Part shown: positions 7,316 through 15,500 of the stretch, piece after piece
Layout of the letters: every line of letters begins with the position of its first letter
How positions within the stretch are numbered: position 1 is the first letter of the stretch
Assembly: GCA_944328445.1 (NCBI GenBank)
Contig: CALVHO010000017.1
Location: 1-50,259 of the forward strand
Origin: an uncultured Clostridia bacterium
Lineage (GTDB): Bacteria > Bacillota > Clostridia > Christensenellales > Borkfalkiaceae
Length of the DNA: 50,259 nucleotides
Reading direction: 5' to 3'
Made by a program: the position numbers and the translations under genes
The notes under the pieces: model-generated
Database searches by the model: none
What the model was told of the DNA's origin: nothing
The model's input: the letters and a program-made list of their open reading frames with translations, nothing else

Positions 7316-7672
7316 ATGAAGAAAGAGAGAGAAGAAATCGTACCCAAGGACCTGCTCGACGTTTTGCTCGACGCGAACAACACCGAACCCGTCTCGTTCG
7401 TGGACAAAAACGGAAAGCAGCTGCACTTCCGCCAGGTCGCGGTCATCCCCTTCCTGTGCGGAGACGAAAAGAGGCTGTACGTGCTCCTCGCGCCCCTCGA
7501 AGCGCGCGAAGGCTTGGACACGGATACCGCCATCGTGTTCCGCGTCGGCGCCGACGGCGAAGGGCGTTCGACCATATCCCTCGAAGAGGACGAAGAGATC
7601 GCGATGGCCGTGTACGGCCGATACACCGCCCTGCTCCGCGCACACGGCATCGAACCGCCCGAGGGATACTGA
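7316..7672 (+). CDS. DUF1292-like protein
   Basis: A 118-residue acidic cytoplasmic protein without signal peptide or membrane segment. The order VSFVDKNGKQLHFRQVAVIPF, a strand-rich middle (RLYVLLAPLE) and a C-terminal acidic DTAIVFRV...EEDEEIAMAVYGRYTALL resembles DUF1292 (UPF0473) proteins: short beta-rich proteins common in Firmicutes with no known activity. ATG 7316 is used; a GAGGTCATC stretch upstream is a weak ribosome site. It probably shares a transcript with the Sir2 gene, 47 bp downstream. The family call is moderate. Confidence 0.65.
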   Translation: MKKEREEIVPKDLLDVLLDANNTEPVSFVDKNGKQLHFRQVAVIPFLCGDEKRLYVLLAPLEAREGLDTDTAIVFRVGADGEGRSTISLEEDEEIAMAVYGRYTALLRAHGIEPPEGY

Positions 7673-7719
7673 ACGCGGCGGCCCCTCACGCGGGCGCGCG
7701 GCCTTGGCAAGGAGGCACC

Positions 7720-8445
7720 ATGCAAGACTTTGAAGCAGCCGTACAGAACTTGCGCCGCATCCTCGCGGCGTCCAGACGCGCCGTGTTTTTCGGCGGGGCG
7801 GGCGTGAGCACGGAGAGCGGCATCCCCGACTTCCGCTCGCAGGACGGGCTGTACAGGCAAAAATACAAATACCCGCCCGAACGCATCCTTTCGCACAGCT
7901 TTTTCATGGAGCATACCGAGGAATTTTACGAGTTTTACCGCGAAAAGATGCTCTGCCTGAACGCCGAACCCAACGCCGCGCACAAAAAACTGGCGCAGTG
8001 GGAAAAGGAAGGCAGGCTCGCGGCCGTCGTCACCCAAAACATCGACGGCCTGCACCAGAAGGCGGGCAGCAAAAACGTGTTTGAACTGCACGGCAGCATC
8101 TGGCGCAACCGCTGCATGCGCTGCGGCATGCCCTACCCCGTGCAGCGCATCGCCAAGGGCGGCGGCGTGCCCCGCTGCCCCTGCGGCGGCACCGTCAAGC
8201 CCGACGTCGTGCTCTACGAAGAGCCGCTCGACCAGGCCGTGCTCGACGGGGCGGTGCGCGCCATCTCGGCCGCGGACACGCTGATCATCGGCGGGACCTC
8301 CCTCAACGTCTACCCGGCGGCGGGGCTCGTCGAATTTTTCCGCGGCGGCAACGTAGTCGTCGTCAACCGCGGCGCGCCCGCCAAGGACATGCGCGGCGTG
8401 TACTTCATCGACGCCAAGATCGGCGAACTGTTTTCCGCCCTGTGA
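7720..8445 (+). CDS. cobB: NAD-dependent protein deacylase, Sir2 family
   Basis: A 241-residue class III deacylase, the normal bacterial length. It removes acyl groups from lysines using NAD+, giving nicotinamide and O-acyl-ADP-ribose. NAD-binding GGAGVSTESGIPDFRS is at about residues 25-40, and the TQNIDGLH catalytic segment at about 107-114 precedes the base histidine in FELHGS. Four zinc cysteines are CMRC and CPC (CxxC...CxC). GGTSLNVYPAAG and VVNRG complete the Rossmann fold. The deacetylase hallmark is kept, and there is no desuccinylase-type Y/R pair that I can place with certainty. ATG 7720 follows an AAGGAGG site. A strong terminator ends the operon at 8488-8529. The gene symbol is by family. 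Confidence 0.93.
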   Translation: MQDFEAAVQNLRRILAASRRAVFFGGAGVSTESGIPDFRSQDGLYRQKYKYPPERILSHSFFMEHTEEFYEFYREKMLCLNAEPNAAHKKLAQWEKEGRLAAVVTQNIDGLHQKAGSKNVFELHGSIWRNRCMRCGMPYPVQRIAKGGGVPRCPCGGTVKPDVVLYEEPLDQAVLDGAVRAISAADTLIIGGTSLNVYPAAGLVEFFRGGNVVVVNRGAPAKDMRGVYFIDAKIGELFSAL

Positions 8446-8487
8446 ATGCGTGAACGCGCCCTCCACCTTCCGCGGGAAAATTGTTTT

Positions 8488-8529
8488 GCGGCCGTCCCGC
8501 CGCGCATGCGGCGGGACGGCCGCTTTTTT
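8488..8529 (+). terminator. Strong intrinsic terminator of the Sir2 operon
   Basis: A perfect 16-bp GC-rich stem (8488-8503 with 8508-8523) with loop GCAT, followed by TTTTTT (8524-8529). Confidence 0.9.
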
Positions 8530-8544
8530 CGCGCGCCGCGCGGC

Positions 8545-8664
8545 AAAAATTGAACCGGGCGCAGAGCCTTGCGGCCCTGCGCCCGATCCAAATATGATAA
8601 GGGGGAAAATGATGAGCTATGGAATGTAACCAAGCGGAAGCATCGCGCGTTTCGTTTGATTACA
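8545..8664 (-). ncRNA. Candidate small regulatory RNA of about 120 nt
   Basis: A minus-strand unit with its own start and end signals and no open frame. The promoter is TTTACA (8698-8693), 17 bp, TATAAT (8675-8670), so transcription should start near 8664. The first nine bases (8664-8656) pair with 8633-8625 (one G-U) in a 5' hairpin. An unpaired stretch follows that contains UUUUCCCCCUUA, complementary to purine-rich ribosome sites. The end is a 19-bp stem (8591-8573 with 8568-8550) with a GCAA tetraloop, followed at once by five U (8549-8545). It lacks the SRP, 6S and tmRNA signatures I know. Identity unknown. Confidence 0.62.
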
Positions 8665-8887
8665 CGCATATTATAACCGATGCCGCGGCGAATGTAAAGC
8701 GAAAGAAAAATTTTTTTTGATTTTTTTGAAAATTTTTTTCATGCACATTTTTTGTAAATTTTCAACATTTTTGTCGAAAAACGAGGAATTATCGATTACT
8801 TTGTAAAAACTTTTCATGAAAAAACAAAAATGAAAAGACAGCAACACACAATTTGCATTTTTCACAAAAACGGGGCCGCACCGCCCG
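8665..8887. other. AT-rich intergenic region upstream of the small RNA
   Basis: Besides the small-RNA promoter (8670-8698), this region is very rich in runs of T and A (for example 8707-8750) with no frame that looks like a protein. The minus-strand frame through it only continues a shadow of spmB. The A and T runs could form an UP-type or bent-DNA region for the small-RNA promoter (inference). Confidence 0.4.
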
Positions 8888-9394
8888 TTACAGGATGCGG
8901 CAGAACAGGCAGCCGAGCGCGAGCGAGGCGGCGTTGGCGGCGAGCGCCAAAACAAGGGGCAGCACGGGCTTTTTGGGGAGGACGGCAAAGTAGACGGCCG
9001 AGAGGTAAAAGACCGTTTCCCCCGCGGCGTAGGCGACGGACGCGCAGCGGCCGATGTAGGAATCGGCCCCGTAACGCGCGAACAGCCCGCTCAGCAGGGA
9101 GAGTGAGCCGCTGCCCGAAAAGGGCTTGACGAGGACCAAAGGCGCGACTTCGGACGGGATGCCGAGCGCCGAGAGCGCGGGCGAGAGCGCCGCTGCCAGC
9201 CGCGCGGAGAGCCCCGACGCCTCGAACAGTTCGGCCAGCACGAGCATGGCCGCCAGGTACGGGAAGAGGGAACGCAGCAGCGGCAGCACCCCCGCCGCGC
9301 CCGAGGCAAAGCTGTCGTACACGCGCACGCGGCGGGCGGCCGCGAACACGAACACCGCGCAAAACAGCACGGGAAAGAGCAGCGCCGCGCTCAC
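8888..9394 (-). CDS. spmB: Spore maturation protein B (nucleoside-recognition/Gate domain)
   Basis: A 168-residue hydrophobic membrane protein, close to the usual length of SpmB. The start is GTG 9394, which overlaps the spmA stop as GTGA; the frame is open further upstream, but that part is arginine-rich shadow sequence. The conserved GIPSEVAPLVLVKPFSGSGS segment and the late AYAAGETVFYLSAVYF helix are typical of SpmB and other Gate-domain proteins. In Bacillus, spmA and spmB mutants make spores with poorly dehydrated cores. The Gate fold is also found in nucleoside transporters, so a transport role is possible. Translation is coupled to spmA. Confidence 0.9.
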   Translation of the reverse strand: MSAALLFPVLFCAVFVFAAARRVRVYDSFASGAAGVLPLLRSLFPYLAAMLVLAELFEASGLSARLAAALSPALSALGIPSEVAPLVLVKPFSGSGSLSLLSGLFARYGADSYIGRCASVAYAAGETVFYLSAVYFAVLPKKPVLPLVLALAANAASLALGCLFCRIL

Positions 9395-10014
9395 GCGCCC
9401 CCGCCCCCGCGGGACGCCTGCGGGCGGGAGGCCTCCGCGCCTGCCCTGCCGCGGCGTGCCAGACGGGCGCGGAGGCCGTACGCCAGCCAAACCAGCAAAA
9501 CATTGGCGGCCAGCGCGCACAGCCCCGCCAGAAAGACGGGCCAAAAGACGCTGTACGCATCCTGCGCACCCGCCTGCGCGCGCAGGGCGACGACGGTGGC
9601 GGGCAAGAGCTGAAAGCCCGCGCAGTTGACGGCAAAGAGCATGGCGCGGGCGTACGGCGTGCCGCGCTCCCCCAGGCGGCGCATGGCGGCCACGCCCGCG
9701 GGCGTGGCCGCGCCGCCCATGCCCAAAAGGTTGGCGGAGAAGTTGACGGCGATGTGGCCGAGGGCCTGTTCGTCATCGGTGCCGAAGAGGCGGCGCGTCA
9801 ACGGGCGCAGCCCGCGCGACAGCAAGGACAAGAGCCCCGCATCCTCCGCCACCCGCAAAAAGCCGAGCCACACGGCGTAGACGGCCGCCAGCGACAGGCA
9901 AAGCCCCGCCGCCTTTTCGCCGCCGCGCAAAAGCGCGGGCAAAAAGGCGGCGGGATCGGTCATGGCCACGGCCGCGCCCGCCGCGCAAAACACCGCCACA
10001 AAGAGCACGTTCAT
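9391..10014 (-). CDS. spmA: Spore maturation protein A (nucleoside-recognition/Gate domain)
   Basis: A 207-residue multi-pass membrane protein. ATG 10014 begins MNVLFVAVFCAAG, the first membrane helix. LGHIAVNFSANLLGMGGAAT and PYARAMLFAVNCAGFQLLP are the characteristic SpmA/Gate motifs. The C-terminal 20 residues are arginine- and glycine-rich and cytoplasmic. The ribosome site is weak. The gene lies 130 bp after the upstream regulator gene, with a hairpin between them, so it may be expressed by read-through or from an unseen promoter. The pair supports descent from a spore-former but does not prove sporulation. Confidence 0.9.
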   Translation of the reverse strand: MNVLFVAVFCAAGAAVAMTDPAAFLPALLRGGEKAAGLCLSLAAVYAVWLGFLRVAEDAGLLSLLSRGLRPLTRRLFGTDDEQALGHIAVNFSANLLGMGGAATPAGVAAMRRLGERGTPYARAMLFAVNCAGFQLLPATVVALRAQAGAQDAYSVFWPVFLAGLCALAANVLLVWLAYGLRARLARRGRAGAEASRPQASRGGGGA

Positions 10015-10081
10015 ACCGTATAGCGTATGCGCGCCCCCGCCCGTACAGAACTTGACGGCGGCGCATGGCGCCGTACAGCGG

Positions 10082-10122
10082 CGCCGCCCCGCGCCTTTGG
10101 GCGCGGGGCGGCGTTTTGTTTT
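10082..10122. terminator. GC-rich hairpin between spmA and the regulator gene
   Basis: A perfect 14-bp stem, 10082-10095 with 10100-10113, loop TTTG, followed on the plus strand by TTTTGTTTT. The genes on both sides are on the minus strand, where no T run follows the stem. It may slow transcription leaving the regulator gene or block antisense transcription. Confidence 0.5.
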
Positions 10123-10144
10123 GCGTAAAAGACGCTGCGCGCGT

Positions 10145-11245
10145 TCATTCCCCGAAGTCGATATCGAAGCTGCGCAGCAGATCGAGCAGGGCGGCTTTGT
10201 CCGCCACCTCGGCATTTTTGATCATCTTGCCGATGCGGTATTTGATCGTGTTGAGGGAGATGTAGTTATTCTCCTCAATGGTGCTGTAATGGTCCCCGCG
10301 CAGCAGGCACCGCAGGATGCCGCGGTCGACGTCGTCACAGTTGAGCAGCAAATTTTCCAAAGAAGAGGTGCGCTGCACCTCGCCGTCCCCGTAAAAATCG
10401 ATGCGTTTCCGCTCGGAAGGGCTACCCCTCCCCACGGCGCGCGGGCGTGCCGCCGTTTCGTGTGCGAGGCGGCTGGTCACGGTCATGGTGATGTTGCCGA
10501 TGTCCTGCTCCTTCACCAGCAGCGAAAAGATCTCCACGGCGTGCGAACCGACGCCGAAATAATCGAGCACCGCGGTGGTGAACCCGCGGATCTGTTCCCC
10601 GATGACCATGCCGCCGAACCCCATGATGTTGTGGCTTTCGGGGTCGTCGAAGCGGCGCACAAGCAGCACGGCGATGATGTCGTTTGCGCAGATCACGGCG
10701 CCGTACTCGTCCGCGCGGCGCAAAAAGGCGTCGATGCAGGCGCGCAGGTCGCCCGTGTTTTCGTACACGTCGCACTGCAAGCGGTGTTCCTGCACGCCGC
10801 GGCGCAGCTCGCCGAAGCGCAGCGAATCGGTGTACGAATCGGGGTTGTGCCCCACGTAGGCGATCTTTTCCGCCCCGCGGGAGACCACTTCGCCGATGAT
10901 CCTGTCGCAGGCGTCGCGGTAGTCCTGCATCACGCAGGAATAGGGATACCCGCACCCCTCGGGCTGCATGTTGGTAAAGACGGGGTGAACGCGGTGTTCG
11001 TAAAAGCGGCGGCAAAGCGACGCGGCTTCCGCCTTGGAGCAGCTCAAAACGATGGCCGCGCGCACCTTGCCGCGGCGGCACCAGGCGGCCACCTCGTCGA
11101 ACGACGACGACATGCGCACCGTCAGCTTGCGGCGGCGCGCCATGCTCTGCACACCCTTGACGATGCTGTTGAGCTGCGGGTTGACCAAAAACATGTTTTC
11201 GAGCAGGACGGGCACCTGCTGGTCAAAAGGCGAAGGCTGTTTCAT
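10145..11245 (-). CDS. Transcriptional regulator: LacI-type sensor domain with C-terminal helix-turn-helix
   Basis: A 366-residue cytoplasmic protein. Residues about 1-260 resemble the periplasmic-binding-protein-like sensor of LacI/GalR regulators: VRAAIVLSCSKAEAA, DYRDACDRIIGEVVSRGAEKIAYVG, EYGAVICANDIIAVLLVRR and NIMGFGG. The usual N-terminal LacI helix-turn-helix is absent. Instead the last 60 residues (DDVDRGILRCLLRG...YISLNTIKYRIGKMIKNAEV) look like a LuxR/PucR-type helix-turn-helix with recognition helix SLNTIKYRIGKMI. It has its own consensus promoter (11266-11294), and the glycan locus lies directly upstream of it, so it is a candidate sugar-responsive activator of that locus (inference). 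Repressor or activator cannot be told. Confidence 0.75.
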   Translation of the reverse strand: MKQPSPFDQQVPVLLENMFLVNPQLNSIVKGVQSMARRRKLTVRMSSSFDEVAAWCRRGKVRAAIVLSCSKAEAASLCRRFYEHRVHPVFTNMQPEGCGYPYSCVMQDYRDACDRIIGEVVSRGAEKIAYVGHNPDSYTDSLRFGELRRGVQEHRLQCDVYENTGDLRACIDAFLRRADEYGAVICANDIIAVLLVRRFDDPESHNIMGFGGMVIGEQIRGFTTAVLDYFGVGSHAVEIFSLLVKEQDIGNITMTVTSRLAHETAARPRAVGRGSPSERKRIDFYGDGEVQRTSSLENLLLNCDDVDRGILRCLLRGDHYSTIEENNYISLNTIKYRIGKMIKNAEVADKAALLDLLRSFDIDFGE

Positions 11246-11265
11246 TTCGTGTGTCCTCGCCCATT

Positions 11266-11294
11266 ATTGTAACACGGCGGGGCGGCCTTGTCAA
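11266..11294 (-). promoter_or_regulatory. Promoter of the regulator gene
   Basis: TTGACA (11294-11289), a 17-bp spacer and TACAAT (11271-11266) on the minus strand, about 20 bp before ATG 11245. The leader is very short, and the ribosome site is GAGGACA. Just upstream, GCAAAAAT and ATTTTTGC form a small hairpin (about 11311-11332) that may end transcription of the Gfo/Idh gene. Confidence 0.75.
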
Positions 11295-11400
11295 GATTGA
11301 ATTTTTTGGCAAAAATGTTCATATTTTTGCCCCCGTGAAGCGCGGGCCGCGAAAACGGGGCGAAAGAAAGGGAGCGCAAGGGCAAAAGCGGCAGAAACGC

Positions 11401-12417
11401 TCATTCCCCTTCCCGCGCGGCGGCGTGCACCGCCGCGGCGATGCGCGCGTCGAGAGCGGCCTCCCGCGGACCGTAAAACGGGACGCCTTCTTGCACGAAG
11501 CGCTGCATTTTCAGCAGGCATTCCCCCATGGCCAGCTCCTCGTCGCTCAACGGCGCGCCCGCGAACGGGGCGCGGTAGAGCACCTCCTGCCCGCAGGAGA
11601 CCGTTTCCAGGCAGGGCGCGGCCAGATCGTCCGCCCCGCCGCGGCGGTAGGAGAACGCGAAGGCGGAAAAATCCTCGCCGTCGATGCGGGCGCCACCCGC
11701 GGCGTCGGCCTCGCCCTCCGTGCCCTGCAACAGCACGCGCGGGCGGCGGATGGCGGAAAAATACTGCGGGTAGGAAAAGTCGTACAGCGCCGTTTTGCCG
11801 CCGAATCGCAGCACGGCCAAAACGCGCTCGGCCGCCTGCAAGGCGGGCGGAAGCTCCCCCTCCCGCCCGCGGATGCGTACGTAGACGTCCTCGGCGCGCA
11901 GCGCGCGCACCTGCGGGAAGAGGGTGCCCGTGCCCAGCAGTGCGCGCGCAAGGGCCGCGGCGTGGCAGCCGTGGCAGCAGGACAGCAGGAGGGTGTGCAC
12001 CCGCCCGAGCATCCCGCGCTCCGCCGCCGCGCGCAGGGCGGCAAAGCGGGGCAAGAGCGGGTACTGCTCGGCAAATTGCAGCCTGCCGCCGAGGGAGGCG
12101 AAGGCGGCACACTCCGCCTCGTCCGTCCCCGCGGGCGTCTCGCACAACACGGCGGCGCCCGCTTGCAGCAGGCCGCGGCAGACGCCGTAAGCCGCCGCCT
12201 TGGCCACGCAGACGAGCACGAAATCGCACCCCTGCTCCCAAAGCCGCGCGGGCTCGAAAAAGACGGGAACGCCCGCCGCCCGCAGCGGCCCCGCTCCCGC
12301 CTCGCCGTGGCAGCACACCCCCGCGAGGGCGAACCTGTTTTGCAGCTTGGCAAGCAGCCGCAGCCAGGCCTGCGCCCGCCAGCCCGTACCCACGATGCCG
12401 ACGCGGATCTTTTCCAT
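11401..12417 (-). CDS. Gfo/Idh/MocA family oxidoreductase
   Basis: A 338-residue NAD(P)-dependent sugar dehydrogenase-like protein. The N-terminal Rossmann fold starts VRVGIVGTGWRAQAWL-like (KIRVGIVGTGWRAQ), with VLVCVAKAAAYGVCRGLLQAGAAVLCETPAG, where the family usually has an EKP motif; here it is ETP, so the usual lysine is replaced by threonine. FAEQYPLLPRF and the long C-terminal sheet domain follow. ATG 12417 has a strong AAAGGAGG site. The usual catalytic lysine is not evident, so activity could be altered, perhaps lyase-like or non-enzymatic. It sits at the end of the glycan locus and may oxidise or epimerise a released sugar (inference). Confidence 0.85.
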   Translation of the reverse strand: MEKIRVGIVGTGWRAQAWLRLLAKLQNRFALAGVCCHGEAGAGPLRAAGVPVFFEPARLWEQGCDFVLVCVAKAAAYGVCRGLLQAGAAVLCETPAGTDEAECAAFASLGGRLQFAEQYPLLPRFAALRAAAERGMLGRVHTLLLSCCHGCHAAALARALLGTGTLFPQVRALRAEDVYVRIRGREGELPPALQAAERVLAVLRFGGKTALYDFSYPQYFSAIRRPRVLLQGTEGEADAAGGARIDGEDFSAFAFSYRRGGADDLAAPCLETVSCGQEVLYRAPFAGAPLSDEELAMGECLLKMQRFVQEGVPFYGPREAALDARIAAAVHAAAREGE

Positions 12418-12454
12418 ACCTCCTCCTTTGCCGCGCTTTCCGCGGCCGCAAAAG

Positions 12455-12519
12455 CGGGCGGCAACGCCGCCCGCCCGTTTGCTTTTTCCCTTGTGCCGCG
12501 CCCGCGGGAGCGGGCGCGG
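12455..12519. terminator. Two GC hairpins between the esterase and the Gfo/Idh gene
   Basis: CCGCGCCCG...CGGGCGCGG (about 12496-12519) and GCGGGCGGC-AAC-GCCGCCCGC (about 12455-12475) both form strong stems. Neither has a clean T run on the minus strand, so they may be a weak terminator or RNA-stability elements that lower expression of the downstream Gfo/Idh gene. Confidence 0.45.
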
Positions 12520-12532
12520 CAGAGCCATCGGT

Positions 12533-15500
12533 TCAGTTCTTTTTGCGGCGGAGGAACAGGCAAGCCGCGCCCAGCACGGGCAGCGCCAGCAGCGCACCCG
12601 CACCGACGGCCGAACCGCCGCAGCCGCTCTTCGCGCTGTCCGTATCTTCGGCAAATTCTGCCGTAACCACACTGTCCCCGCTCAGGACGAAGGTGTTGCC
12701 CTCGATCGCCGCGCCGTTGACCTTGATCGCGGCCAATTCGTAGCCCTCCGCGGGCGTGGCGGTGACGGTGATGACCGTGTTTTCGGGCGCGGACTGCGCG
12801 CTGACCGTGACCGTGCCGTGTTCGGAAGGCTGCACCGTGACCGTGTAGACGATCTTTTCGGGCACGAAGGACGCCGTCACGGTGCTGTCTGCCTGCAACG
12901 TGAAGGAATTGCCTTCCAGCGGCTGCCCGTTCACGTAGATCGTTTCCAGCACGAAGCCCTCTTCGGGCGTGGCGGTGACGGTGATCTGCGCCCCGGGGAC
13001 GCCGCTTTCGGCACTCAAAGCCACGCGGCCGTTTTCGACGTCTCCGACGGTCACCGTGTAGACGATCTGCTGCCAGTGCGCGGTCAGGGCGACGTCTTTG
13101 CCGATGGCGGTGCCGTCAAAATCGAAGAGCTCCCCGTCCTCGGTGAACCAGCCGAGGAAGGTGTAGCCGTCGCGCGCGGGCGCTTCGGGCTCGGTTGCCG
13201 TCAGCCACTGTTTGACCTGCTGCGCAGCCCCTTCCGCAGGGTCGGCAAAGGCGCCTTCCGCGGGGTCAAAGCTCACGTCGTAGGTCACTTGCGCCTTTTT
13301 GCCCGTCTCCTGGGCGAGCATCTCGGCAAAGCGGTTGCCCACCGCCAGGATGCCCTTGGCCGAAAAGTGCCACACGTCGTTGTTGTCGTTGGGGTCGGGG
13401 ACGAGCAGGTCGCCCGTCTCGGCGCAGCGCACCGCCGTCATGGAGGCGGCCGTCTTTTGCATCTGCTCGCGGACCACGTCTTCATAGGCCGCGTTTTGCA
13501 GATCGGCGCCGATCTTGCCGATGACGAAGGGCGTCGCCGAACAATTCTGCTCTATCTCCAATTCGGTCATGATACCGGTCAGGTCGCCGCGCAGGTCCGT
13601 GATGAGCGCCGAGAGGTGTTTTTGGTAGAGGTTCGCGAGGTCTTCGCGGGTGGAATCGGCCTCGCCCTGCATCCACATCACGCCGCGGATGACGGGTTCG
13701 TAGCCGGCCTCGATCATGGCCTGCAAGCCCATGCGCACCGTGACGAGCAGGTTTTCGTACAGCAGGCCCGCCTTCGGGCAGAGGTTCTCCTCGCCGTATT
13801 TTTCGATCATGCTCGGGGACATCCAGGTGCCGAATTCATCCGAAGTGCTGTTTTGGAAATTGCCGAGCGACGTGGCCCCCACGGCGTATTTGAGCACGGC
13901 GGCCTTGCCCGCGCTGCCGCCGTAGTAGGCGTGCATGCCCTCGGCAAACCCGAGCTCGGGCCCCAGGCGGGTGCCCGCGTGCCCCTGCCCCGCGTGCACG
14001 AATTGCAGCCTCGCCCCCGCCGTGGCGGAATCGGCGCTCTGCGTCACGCCGTAGTAGAGCACGTCGGTATAGCCGTTCTCGTATTCGGCCAGTTTTTCCT
14101 CGTCGACGGTGCCGCCGTAGGTATATCCCTTGTACAGCCCCGCCACGGGCGTGAACCCCGCCGCGTTGGACTGCCCCGCCAGGATGTACACGTCGAGCGC
14201 CTTCGCGTCCGTGAACGAAACTTTCACGGTGTACGCCTCCGTCACGTTTTGCAGCGTGAACGAGCGCAGCGCCCCCAGGCTTTGGCCGTTGATGGTCACG
14301 TCGTCCACGATGTACCCCTCCGCGGGGGCAAATTCCAGCGCCACGTCGCTGTGGGTGGCGACGGCAAAGGAGCTCGCCGCGTCCGTACCGCCGTACAGCA
14401 CGCGCCCGTTCTCCCCCGCCGTGACGGAGACCGTCTGCGTCGCCGCCTCCTCGACGGGCTGCGCGTCGGGCAGGGGCACCTGCGTCTGCGCCGAAAAATC
14501 CATAAATTCTGCCTGATAGATCAAATTCGAAGTGCCGCCCGCATTGACGCGCATGCCGACATATCCCTCGGCATAGCTGCAACCCGTCTGCGAGAGTTCG
14601 ATCACCTTTTGGTTGATGTTGCCTACGGGCGTATTGCTTTCCTTATCCTCTTTGCTTGCATACGCCGTGACCGTCAGCGTCTGCGCCTGCGAATCGGCCA
14701 CCAGGTCGAGCACCACCGAGGTCGTGCCCGCAACCGTGCCGATGGCGACCGCCTTGACGCCTGTCGCCGTCGTCGATGTAATCTGCGTAGCGTTCACGAA
14801 GGGCGTCAAATTCAAAAAGGTACACGGCGCTCTATCGTGGCCTGTCTGGTACGCCATGTAGCTGACCATGTAGCCGTTGAGAGAGTTCGCGTTTTCCGCC
14901 CAGAACATGACGCCCGAAGCGATGCTCACGCGCAGGTCCTTTGTTTCGGTATCCTCGGCCGTCGTCCCCTTGGCCGCGAGCTGGTTATCCATATCCAGCG
15001 CGACGGTCATGGAAAAGTCTCCATAGCTGTACTCGTTGAGCAGGCGGATGTCCGTCCCCGGGTCGGAATTGAAGGCGGCTTTGTTCCCCGCGACGCTCAG
15101 GTTGCCCGCAAACGAAGACCCGCGGTAATCCACCTTGGACGCATCGGTAAAATCGGCGGGGTCGATGGCGGTGACGTCAAGCGTTTCGGTGACGGTTTCG
15201 TCGTAATCGGGATTGGACGCCCAGAAGCGGAAATCGTCGTAATGCAGGGGCGAATACGCCTCCCCGCACACGCCCGCAAACCCGCAGTGGCCGCTCGCCT
15301 GCGGCGAGCGCGTAAACAGCGACTGCGGCGTTTCCAGGAGCAGAACGCCGTCCAGCCACAGGCGGCAATACTCGGCCGTGGCCTCGACGCGGATGGTGTG
15401 CCATTCGCGCCAGCTGAACTCGTTCGCGTCTAATTTGGCATTGATGCGCACAGACTGCGCCCAGCCGGAAGTAACGGCGCCGCTTTCGCTGGTACCGTAC

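Noticed and set aside
8545..8664. Signal-recognition-particle RNA or 6S RNA
   Set aside because: The conserved SRP tetraloop and asymmetric-loop motif is absent, and the length and shape do not fit 6S RNA.
8671..8988. Minus-strand frame of 105 codons overlapping the start of the AT-rich region
   Set aside because: The first half is an out-of-frame shadow of spmB and the second half is lysine/phenylalanine-rich translation of A and T runs.
14613..14861. Plus-strand frame of 82 codons inside the esterase gene
   Set aside because: Antisense shadow of a well-supported gene in GC-rich DNA; long antisense frames are common throughout this window.
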